In this document: positions 16,907 to 23,075 of the stretch, piece after piece | Numbering within the stretch: position 1 is the stretch's first letter | How the letters are laid out: the number at the start of each line of letters is the position of its first letter | Source: Gemmatimonadota bacterium | GTDB taxonomy: Bacteria > Gemmatimonadota > Gemmatimonadetes > JACCXV01 > JAHWKZ01 | Direction: 5' to 3' | NCBI GenBank assembly: GCA_019347645.1 | Contig: JAHWKZ010000010.1 | Location: 1 to 23,075, forward strand | DNA: 23,075 nucleotides | Notes under the pieces: model-generated | What the model was told of the DNA's origin: nothing | The model's database searches: none | What the model saw: only the letters and a program-made list of their open reading frames with translations | Made by a program: the position numbers and the translations under genes

Positions 16907-18372
16907 GCCGGCTCCTCCGCCGCCTCGACCGGTGGAGTCCTCCGGGAGAGCCGGCGGTTGAACAGCAACAGCAGAGCCAGCGCCACTCCCCACTGCAGGA
17001 GGAAGGTCCCGAGGCTCCACTCGCGGAATGGATCGAGGGCGGCGACCAGCCCCTCCGCGCCGATCGTCTGCGACAGCCACCACGCCAGCAGGACCAGCGC
17101 CTCGACGACCACGAGGACGATCGCCAGGTTCCACCAGCGACCGATCGCGAAGTCGCTCCCCTCGCTGTTGACGAACCGGGTCCGGAAGCGGTCCACGCCG
17201 TAGCGCAGGACCGCGATGCCGAAGAACAGCCCGCTGAGCATCAGGCCCACGCCCCAGACGCTGTCCTGATTGGTGAAGAACGGCAGCGACAGCGCGCTCG
17301 GGATCCCGAGCACGAAGGCGGCCCCGCCCAGGAGGACGATCGCCCTCGACCGGGAGATCCCGCGATCGACCAGCGTGCGGGTGCCGAGCTCGATCATCGA
17401 GATCAGCGAGGTGAGAGCGGCGAAGAACAGCGCCAGGAAGAACAGCCCCATGAAGAACCGCCCGCCGGGCATCGCGGCGAACAGCTGGGGCATCCAGATG
17501 AAGGTGAGGCCGTTGTTGCCCGCGCCCACGATCTCGGCGCTCGCCTCCGGTCGAATCGAGAACACGGTGCACAGCACCATGATGCCCGCCAGCAGCGAGA
17601 TCGAGTTGTTGCCGAAGCCCAGGACGAACGCGTTGATCGTGGTGTCCTCGCGCGCGCGCGCGTACGTGGCGTAGGCGAGCGCGAGACCCCAGCCGGCCCC
17701 GGTGTCCCACGCGTTCTGGGTCAGCGCCTCGAGCCAGATCCGGCTGTTGGAGAGAGCGGACCAGTCGGGGGTGAACAGGAACGCCAGGCCGCGCTCGGCG
17801 CCGGGGAGGGTCACCGCGCGGACGGCGAGAACGACGACCAGCAGGATCAGGACCGGCATGAGCAGCCGGGCGGCGGCCTCGATCCCCGAGATGCCTCTGG
17901 CGACCACCCACAGCCCGATCGCGAGCCCGATCGCCATGGTGAGGACCGCCCAGCCCGATCCGGCGTAAGCCGCCCAGACCGCACCGGGCTCGGCCCCCGG
18001 GATCTCCCCGACGAGGGAGGCCCAGAAGTACCGCACGCACCAGCCGGTGACGACCGTGTAGTAGAACATGATGAAGGTGGCGCACAGCACCACCCAGCCG
18101 CCCATCCACGCCCAACCGTCCCCGACCAGCTCGGCGAAGGCGCCGACGGGACCGCGCCGGGCGCCTTTCCCCATCCCGAACTCGACGAGCAGCAGCGGGA
18201 CCGACCACGCCAGCAGGAACACCACCCACGGCACCAGGAACGCGCCCCCGCCGTTCGTCGCGGCGATCCGTGGGAAGCGCCAGATGTTCCCGGTCCCCAC
18301 CGCCATGCCAAGCATGACCAGGAGCATCGTCCAGCGGCTGGAGAAGCGGGAAACCGCTTCAGATCCGCTCAC
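16903..18372 (-). CDS. NSS family sodium-dependent amino-acid transporter (MetP-like)
   Basis: A 489-aa inner-membrane symporter of the neurotransmitter:sodium family (LeuT fold, about 12 helices). The broken first helix with the sodium and substrate site reads GMAVGTGNIWRFP (22-34), followed by NGGGAFLVPW. Later helices carry the usual features (NSISLLAGIMVL, ALTSLISMIE). The directly downstream MetS-like gene suggests a methionine/alanine-type importer, but specificity is inferred. It starts at GTG 18372, overlapping the peptidase gene by 14 nt, with GGAGA upstream. Confidence 0.94.
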   Translation of the reverse strand: MSGSEAVSRFSSRWTMLLVMLGMAVGTGNIWRFPRIAATNGGGAFLVPWVVFLLAWSVPLLLVEFGMGKGARRGPVGAFAELVGDGWAWMGGWVVLCATFIMFYYTVVTGWCVRYFWASLVGEIPGAEPGAVWAAYAGSGWAVLTMAIGLAIGLWVVARGISGIEAAARLLMPVLILLVVVLAVRAVTLPGAERGLAFLFTPDWSALSNSRIWLEALTQNAWDTGAGWGLALAYATYARAREDTTINAFVLGFGNNSISLLAGIMVLCTVFSIRPEASAEIVGAGNNGLTFIWMPQLFAAMPGGRFFMGLFFLALFFAALTSLISMIELGTRTLVDRGISRSRAIVLLGGAAFVLGIPSALSLPFFTNQDSVWGVGLMLSGLFFGIAVLRYGVDRFRTRFVNSEGSDFAIGRWWNLAIVLVVVEALVLLAWWLSQTIGAEGLVAALDPFREWSLGTFLLQWGVALALLLLFNRRLSRRTPPVEAAEEPA

Positions 18373-19768
18373 GGATCATCTCCAGCAGGGGGCCGAAGTC
18401 GAGCCGCTCGACCGCCAGCCGCTCGCGCGCCAGCGCGTCGGCCGGCAGCGCCTGTCCGAGCCCGAAGAGGTCGAGCAGGAACGGTCCGGCGGCGGGATTG
18501 ACGAACCAGTCGTCGTCGAACCGCTCCCGCAGCTCCCGGTGCATCGCGCCGGCGAGCATCCACGCCCGCAGGTAGCGGACGCAGTAGAAGTGCGGGTCGA
18601 CGTCCTCGAGCCACAGCCGGTCCGGAGCGCGAGCCCCGGTCGCCTCGGAGAGCCGCTCCACGTACTCGTCTGACCGGCCCGGTCCGGGGCCCTTCCGGTG
18701 CAGCGACCGCTCGTAGCCCAGCTTGGCGCAGTAGCGGCGCACCATCACCAGGTCGCGGAACGCCTGAAAACGGAGGAACTCCTCGACCTCGCCCATCCCC
18801 ACGACCTTCCGGAGGAACGGCGCCAGGTGCATCAGGTGGTCGAACGTCATCGCGTACCCCTCGGTCACCCCGTTGTCGCCGAGGCGCCGGTACTCCATCG
18901 GCAGGTCCGCCTGGACGTATCCGAAGTGGAGGGCGTGACCGAGCTCGTGGAGGAAGGTGACGTAGTCGTCGTACCCGCCGTAGGGTCGGAGCACGAGTTT
19001 CACCTCGTCCGGGACCCGAACCGACGCGCAGAACGCCCGCGGCGTCTTGGCCGCCCGGTCCTCGAGGTCGAATTCGATCCGGCCCTCCGCCGTGGGGTCG
19101 ATCCCCATCGCCCTCACCGGGCCCGTCAGGCGATCCACCAGCTCGCCTCCCGGAAAACGGTCGCGGTACGGCTCGCCGTAGAGCAGCCTCGCCAGGTCGT
19201 GGGTCTCCAGGTCCTCGCGGCGGACGCCGGGAAGGTGGCGGCGCACGAACCAGTCCAGGAGGTCCTCGTGGACGTCGCGGGTCTTCTCGAGCAGACGGTC
19301 GGCTTCGCTCTGGAGCGCCTCGAAGTCGATCCCGGCCAGCCGCTCGCAGTAGCGATCGTAGGAGGTTCCGAGCAGCTCCTCGGCTACGCCGTGGACGATC
19401 CCGATGGAGTCCTCGAGGATCGGGTTGAGGGTCCGCTCCACCACGCCGAGGCGGGCATCCTCGAGCGCCGCCCGATGCTCGCGCCCCTCCGCCCGCCGGA
19501 CCCGGACCGGCAGCTCGCGGTAGGGGATCGTCTCGCCGTCGACCCGGGCGACGGCCCGCGACTCGGCCTCCAGGTAGCGGTCCTGGAGCGCGCGCGTCCG
19601 ATGGCCCTCGATTCCGATCGCCAGGAACTCCCGCAGGTACGCCCGCAGGTCGATACCCTCCCCGTCGGCGCCGCCGTCCCCCGGTGGGGCGGTCGCCTGG
19701 AAGGCTTCGGCGTCGAAGAGGTCGGCGTACCGCTCGTAGATCGCTTCGAGCCCCGGCTCGGCGGACAA
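18359..19768 (-). CDS. M3-like zinc metallopeptidase (oligoendopeptidase type)
   Basis: A mainly helical, cytoplasmic-type peptidase of at least 469 aa. The zinc motif FLHELGHALHFGY (His274, Glu275, His278) and the third ligand in GVTEGYAMTFD (Glu303, 25 residues later) follow the M3 family pattern; the YRPYGG-type segment before it (LRPYGGYDDYVTFLHE) also fits. It would cut short peptides, and the amino-acid importer gene that overlaps its end by 14 nt fits such a role. The first ordinary start is TTG 19768, but the same frame is open and coding-like upstream (VDAFLEAIERAQFEALAGL), so the true start is probably further left, perhaps ATT 19885 with AAGGAAG before it. Confidence 0.88.
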   Translation of the reverse strand: MSAEPGLEAIYERYADLFDAEAFQATAPPGDGGADGEGIDLRAYLREFLAIGIEGHRTRALQDRYLEAESRAVARVDGETIPYRELPVRVRRAEGREHRAALEDARLGVVERTLNPILEDSIGIVHGVAEELLGTSYDRYCERLAGIDFEALQSEADRLLEKTRDVHEDLLDWFVRRHLPGVRREDLETHDLARLLYGEPYRDRFPGGELVDRLTGPVRAMGIDPTAEGRIEFDLEDRAAKTPRAFCASVRVPDEVKLVLRPYGGYDDYVTFLHELGHALHFGYVQADLPMEYRRLGDNGVTEGYAMTFDHLMHLAPFLRKVVGMGEVEEFLRFQAFRDLVMVRRYCAKLGYERSLHRKGPGPGRSDEYVERLSEATGARAPDRLWLEDVDPHFYCVRYLRAWMLAGAMHRELRERFDDDWFVNPAAGPFLLDLFGLGQALPADALARERLAVERLDFGPLLEMIRERI

Positions 19769-19871
19769 CCCGGCGAGGGCCTCGAACTGGGCGCGCTCGA
19801 TCGCCTCCAGGAAGGCGTCGACACGGCGACGGAGGCGTTCGGTCGGGGTCGAGGGAGTGGCCCGGCTGGCG

Positions 19872-21329
19872 TCAGCGCGTGTAATTGGGCGCTTCCTTGG
19901 TGATGGTGACGTCGTGCGGGTGCCCTTCGACCAGCCCCGCGTGGGTGACCCGGATGAAGTCGGTCTCGGTCCTGAGCTCGTCGAGGTTCGCGACTCCGCA
20001 ATACCCCATGCCCTGCCGGAGCCCGCCGATCATCTGGAAGATCGTCTCCGCGAGCGGCCCCTTGTACGGGACCCGCCCCTCGATCCCCTCGGGGACGTAC
20101 TTCTGTCCCACCACCGGCTCCTCCTGGAAATAGCGATCGCCGCTGCCCTCGGCCATCGCCCCCGTCGAGCCCATGCCCCGGTACACCTTGTACGAGCGCC
20201 CCTCGAGCAGCATCGTCTCGCCCGGGCTCTCCTCGGTGCCGGCGAACAGCGACCCCATCATGACGCTGTCGGCGCCGGCGGCGATCGCCTTCACGATGTC
20301 CCCCGTATAGCGCACCCCCCCGTCGGCCACGAGCGGCACCTCCGCCTCGCGGCAGACGGGGGCACACTCCATGATCGCGGTGACCTGCGGCACGCCGATC
20401 CCCGCGATGATCCGGGTCGTGCAGATCGATCCCGGACCGATCCCCACCTTCACGGCGTCGACGCCGCGCTCGATCAGGTCCTCCGCGCCTCGCGCCGTCG
20501 CGATGTTCCCGGCCACGAGCTGGACGTCCGTGAAGCGCTCGCGGATGGTGGCCACCGTGTTCAGCACCCCCTCGGAATGACCGTGGGCGGTGTCCACGAC
20601 GAGCACGTCCACGCCGGCGTCGACCAGCGCGGCGGCGCGGTCGAGCGTCTCGGCGCTCGTCCCCACGGCGGCCGCCACCCGGAGCCGTCCCTGGTCGTCC
20701 TTCGAGGCGTTGGGGAACTGGCGTCGCTTCAGGATGTCCTTGACGGTCACGAGCCCCCGCAGCCGCCCCTCGTCGTCGACGATCGGGAGCTTCTCGATCT
20801 TGTGCTCCCCCATGAGCCGCTCGGCCGTCTCCAGCGTGGTGCCGACCTCGCCGGTGACGAGCTCCTCGGCGGTCATCACCTCACGGATCGGACGCTCCGG
20901 GTCGCGCTCGAACAGGAGGTCGCGATTGGTGATGATCCCGAGCAGCAGACCCTCGTCGTCGACGATCGGCACACCGGAGATGCCGTACCTCTCCATTATC
21001 CGGCGGGCCTCTCCGATCGGCTGGTCGGGCCCGAGGGTCACGGGGCTCAAGATCAGCCCGCTCTCGGAGCGCTTCACGCGGTCCACCTTCTCGGCCTGGC
21101 GGTCGACGGGGAGGTTCTTGTGGAGGACGCCGATCCCGCCTTCGCGGGCCATGGCGATGGCCATGCGGGCGCCCGTCACCGTGTCCATGGCGGCGCTCAC
21201 GAACGGGACGTTGAGGGAGAGCCCGCGGGTGAAGCGCGTGCCGAGGTCCGTATCCCGGGGATGGACCCCCGATCGCCGGGGAACCAGCAGGATATCGTCG
21301 AAGGTGAGGCCTTCGCGGATCGGCTTCAT
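19872..21329 (-). CDS. guaB: inosine-5'-monophosphate dehydrogenase
   Basis: Converts IMP to XMP with NAD+, the committed step of GTP synthesis in the cytoplasm. The 485-aa chain starts with the standard LTFDDILLVP. The catalytic loop GIGPGSICTTR holds Cys303, and the phosphate-binding blocks VVDTAHGHS and ADGGVRYTGD and the flap GMGSTGAM are all present. Two CBS domains (about 95-150 and 155-210) are inserted as in regulated bacterial forms. ATG 21329 is supported by family alignment; GAGAGA stands upstream. A promoter with perfect TTGACA lies at 21359-21387. It heads the run of minus-strand genes down to 15544. Confidence 0.98.
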   Translation of the reverse strand: MKPIREGLTFDDILLVPRRSGVHPRDTDLGTRFTRGLSLNVPFVSAAMDTVTGARMAIAMAREGGIGVLHKNLPVDRQAEKVDRVKRSESGLILSPVTLGPDQPIGEARRIMERYGISGVPIVDDEGLLLGIITNRDLLFERDPERPIREVMTAEELVTGEVGTTLETAERLMGEHKIEKLPIVDDEGRLRGLVTVKDILKRRQFPNASKDDQGRLRVAAAVGTSAETLDRAAALVDAGVDVLVVDTAHGHSEGVLNTVATIRERFTDVQLVAGNIATARGAEDLIERGVDAVKVGIGPGSICTTRIIAGIGVPQVTAIMECAPVCREAEVPLVADGGVRYTGDIVKAIAAGADSVMMGSLFAGTEESPGETMLLEGRSYKVYRGMGSTGAMAEGSGDRYFQEEPVVGQKYVPEGIEGRVPYKGPLAETIFQMIGGLRQGMGYCGVANLDELRTETDFIRVTHAGLVEGHPHDVTITKEAPNYTR

Positions 21330-21358
21330 GGGTCTCTCGCCACGCGGGGAAAGGCGGC

Positions 21359-21387
21359 AAGCTAGGGCCGGGCGGGGCGGTTGTCAA
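21359..21387 (-). promoter_or_regulatory. sigma-70 promoter of guaB
   Basis: On the minus strand a perfect TTGACA (21387-21382) is followed after exactly 17 bp by TAGCTT (21364-21359), which keeps the TA...T of the -10 box. It lies about 30 bp before the guaB ATG and is probably the main promoter of the six-gene series. Confidence 0.65.
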
Positions 21388-21401
21388 AGCCCGCGGCCGC
21401 A

Positions 21402-21431
21402 TTGCGTCGCGCGATCCCGAGCGGATATTTT
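21402..21431 (+). promoter_or_regulatory. possible promoter of the universal stress protein gene
   Basis: TTGCGT (21402-21407), an 18-bp spacer and TATTTT (21426-21431) face the gene at 21476. They lie back to back with the guaB promoter in the same 146-bp divergent gap. The boxes are moderate matches. Confidence 0.4.
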
Positions 21432-21475
21432 TCCATCTAGAACCGGCGCACGCTTCTCCTCGAAGAGGGAGTCGC

Positions 21476-22315
21476 TTGTTCAACCGCATTCTCGTCCCGG
21501 TCGACGGATCCGACACCGCGGCGTCCGCCGCCGCCTACGCGCTACGTCTCGCCGAAAGCTTCGATTCCGACGTCATCGGGCTCTATGTCGTCGACGTGCG
21601 GTTGATCGAGGGGCCCCTCCTCCAGACCATCGGCTCGATGTGGGGCGACCTCCCCATGCCGACACGCCAGGGCGACCTGATCGAGGCGCTCGAGAAGCGG
21701 GGTCGGGAGGTGCTGGATGATTTCGAACAGCGGGCGCGGGATGGACGCCGTACGTTCGAATCGGTGCTGGAGATCGGCGTGGTACCCGACGTGATCGCCG
21801 ATCGGGCACGCCCGGTCGACCTGGTGGTGATCGGCCGCCGCGGGGAGCACGCCGCCTTCGGCGAGCATCCGCTCGGCTCGACGGTCCACTCGGTCGTCCG
21901 ACGCTCGCCGAAGCCCGTGCTGGTGTGCCCGCGGGGCGAGGTTCCGCTGCGGCGACCGCTGGTCGCGTACGACGGATCGGAGCACGCCGCGCGGGCGCTC
22001 GAGCTGGGCGTCGAGTACGCCGAGCGACGCCGCTGTCCCCTCCAGGTGGTGTCGGTCCAGGGGCGGCGCGAGGAGGCCGACCGGCTGCTCGAGGAGGCCC
22101 GCGACTTCGCCCGGGGTCACGACCTCGAGGCGGTCCCGCACGCGCGGGAGAGCGACAAGGTGGTGGAGATGGTCCTCGAGGTCGCCCGCGAGAACGGATC
22201 CGATCTGCTGGTGATGGGCGCCTACGGCAAGGGGCGCCTGCGGGAGTTCCTGCTCGGCTCGACCACGGAGTCGATCCTCGCGCAGGCCGGGCACCCGGTG
22301 CTGTTGTATCGATGA
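21476..22315 (+). CDS. universal stress protein, two UspA domains in tandem
   Basis: A 279-aa cytoplasmic protein with two UspA folds. The first starts FNRILVPVDGSD, the second RRPLVAYDGSEHAARAL after residue about 160. The second domain has a complete ATP-binding motif, GAYGKGRLREFLLGST (glycines spaced 2 and 9). The first has GRRGEHAAFGEHPLGST, with 10 residues in place of 9 between the last glycines, so nucleotide binding there is less certain. TTG 21476 is preceded by AGAGGGA at 5 nt and gives the usual family N-terminus. Its stop overlaps an ATG of the next gene's frame (ATGA at 22312), so the pair is cotranscribed. Confidence 0.92.
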   Translation: MFNRILVPVDGSDTAASAAAYALRLAESFDSDVIGLYVVDVRLIEGPLLQTIGSMWGDLPMPTRQGDLIEALEKRGREVLDDFEQRARDGRRTFESVLEIGVVPDVIADRARPVDLVVIGRRGEHAAFGEHPLGSTVHSVVRRSPKPVLVCPRGEVPLRRPLVAYDGSEHAARALELGVEYAERRRCPLQVVSVQGRREEADRLLEEARDFARGHDLEAVPHARESDKVVEMVLEVARENGSDLLVMGAYGKGRLREFLLGSTTESILAQAGHPVLLYR

Positions 22316-22344
22316 ACGAGATCCGAACGGAGCGAAAGGAAACG

Positions 22345-23075
22345 ATGATGGAGTCGCTGAGCGACACGATCTCCCGGCTGGCCCACCTCCCCCCGTCGCC
22401 CAACCCGGTCGTCTCGCTGTTCCTCGACACCGGCCCCGACGGACGCGGACGGCCCAACTTCCCGGCGTTCCTGAAGAAGGCCTTCAACGAGCGGCTTCGC
22501 TCGTTCCCCGACCGCTCCGAGGCGCGGCCCCTGCTCGAAGCCGATCGCGATCGGATCGTCGAGTACCTGACCGGGAACCTCGACACCTCCGTGCAGGGGG
22601 TGGCGCTGTACGCGTCCGCCGCCGACGAGCTGTGGGAAGTCCACGAGTTCGCCGAGCCGTTCGAGGAGAACCGCCTGATCGTGGGGCCGGTCCCCCACCT
22701 CTATCCGCTGGTCAAGCTCGCCGACCAGTCGCCGATCTACGCCGTCTGCGTGGCTGACGTCAATCACGCCCGGATCGTGGTCTGCGGGCTCGGCGAGGTG
22801 CTCACCGAGGAGGACTTCGAGGGCCCCGAGCCGATCGATCGGACGCGAGTGGCGGGATGGGCCGAGGTCCGCTACCAGAGCCGCATCGAGCACCACATCC
22901 ACAAGAACGCGCGAGAGATCGCCGAGAAGCTGGGCGAGGTCGTCCAGAGGAGCGGGGACATCGACTACGTGATCCTCGCCGGCGACGAGGTGATCCTCGG
23001 GGAGCTGCGCGACGTGCTCCCGCCGGCGGTCCAGGAGAAGGTGATCGACGAGGAGCGGATCCCGGTGGAGACCTC
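22345..23075 (+). CDS. baeRF-type protein (bacterial eRF1/Vms1-like), partial
   Basis: The frame is open to the window edge; 243 codons are visible. The N-terminal part has VVSLFLDTGPDGRGRPNF and later GVALYASAADELWEVHEF. The middle domain reads YAVCVADVNHARIVVCGLGE, then GWAEVRYQSRIEHHIHKNAR and DYVILAGDEVILGEL. These blocks are typical of the bacterial eRF1-like families (baeRF), related to the peptidyl-tRNA hydrolase Vms1/ANKZF1 and proposed to act on stalled or resting ribosomes. The exact subfamily is not settled. ATG 22345 is chosen because AAAGGA stands 5 nt upstream; in-frame ATG 22312 overlaps the stress-protein stop and is possible. The C-terminal L7Ae-like part would be outside. 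Confidence 0.8.
   Translation, partial: MMESLSDTISRLAHLPPSPNPVVSLFLDTGPDGRGRPNFPAFLKKAFNERLRSFPDRSEARPLLEADRDRIVEYLTGNLDTSVQGVALYASAADELWEVHEFAEPFEENRLIVGPVPHLYPLVKLADQSPIYAVCVADVNHARIVVCGLGEVLTEEDFEGPEPIDRTRVAGWAEVRYQSRIEHHIHKNAREIAEKLGEVVQRSGDIDYVILAGDEVILGELRDVLPPAVQEKVIDEERIPVET

Noticed and set aside
14218..18501. Very long forward open frame antisense to several genes
   Set aside because: It crosses the M16 gene in another frame and runs antisense to well-identified genes; its composition (Arg, Pro, Gly-rich, no domain) is that of a GC-driven shadow.

Overview
The window is very GC-rich and densely coded, with about 17 genes and few gaps. The genes indicate a Gram-negative bacterium: two small outer-membrane-barrel-like proteins with Sec signal peptides, a lipoprotein, and a class A penicillin-binding protein. 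Gene content and base composition fit a high-GC lineage such as Acidobacteriota, Gemmatimonadota or a related candidate phylum; this placement is an inference and nothing in the window fixes it. No rRNA, tRNA, CRISPR array, integrase or insertion sequence was found.

Left part (1-5400, + strand): a possible end of an upstream gene, a clear intrinsic terminator, then an exporter-type ABC transporter (fused membrane and ATPase domains) followed 16 bp later by an HPr-kinase-like protein. This pair resembles the export and kinase part of some lasso-peptide clusters. A PBP1A-type peptidoglycan synthase follows, possibly read from a leaderless transcript.

Centre-left (5400-10800): on the minus strand, a DUF4870 membrane protein overlaps a pyrimidine-nucleoside phosphorylase. 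A divergent small barrel protein faces an M61-type lipoprotein whose zinc-binding HExxH reads HQYLH. A 428-bp gap with a promoter-like site and hairpins follows, then a deoxynucleoside-monophosphate-kinase-like NTPase.

Centre (10830-15283, + strand): an overlapping four-gene operon with an ABC-2 ATPase, its permease, an active M16 peptidase and an inactive M16 partner. It ends in a convergent gap holding three copies of a roughly 50-bp repeat, each with a palindrome centred on CAACTCGAGTTG.

Right part (15544-21387, minus strand): a compact operon led by guaB from a promoter with a perfect TTGACA box. Next come an M3-like metallopeptidase, an NSS sodium-coupled amino-acid transporter with a MetS-like small subunit (45 aa), a barrel protein and a histidine phosphatase. 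Divergent from it is a tandem universal stress protein followed by a baeRF-type (eRF1-like) protein that runs off the window.

The most unusual feature is translational. All six genes joined by 4-bp overlaps do so at NTGA: two ATGA, two GTGA and two CTGA. At both CTGA junctions the protein evidence favours CTG as start codon. Three other genes have a -10-like box only 8-10 nt before the start codon, as leaderless mRNAs would.
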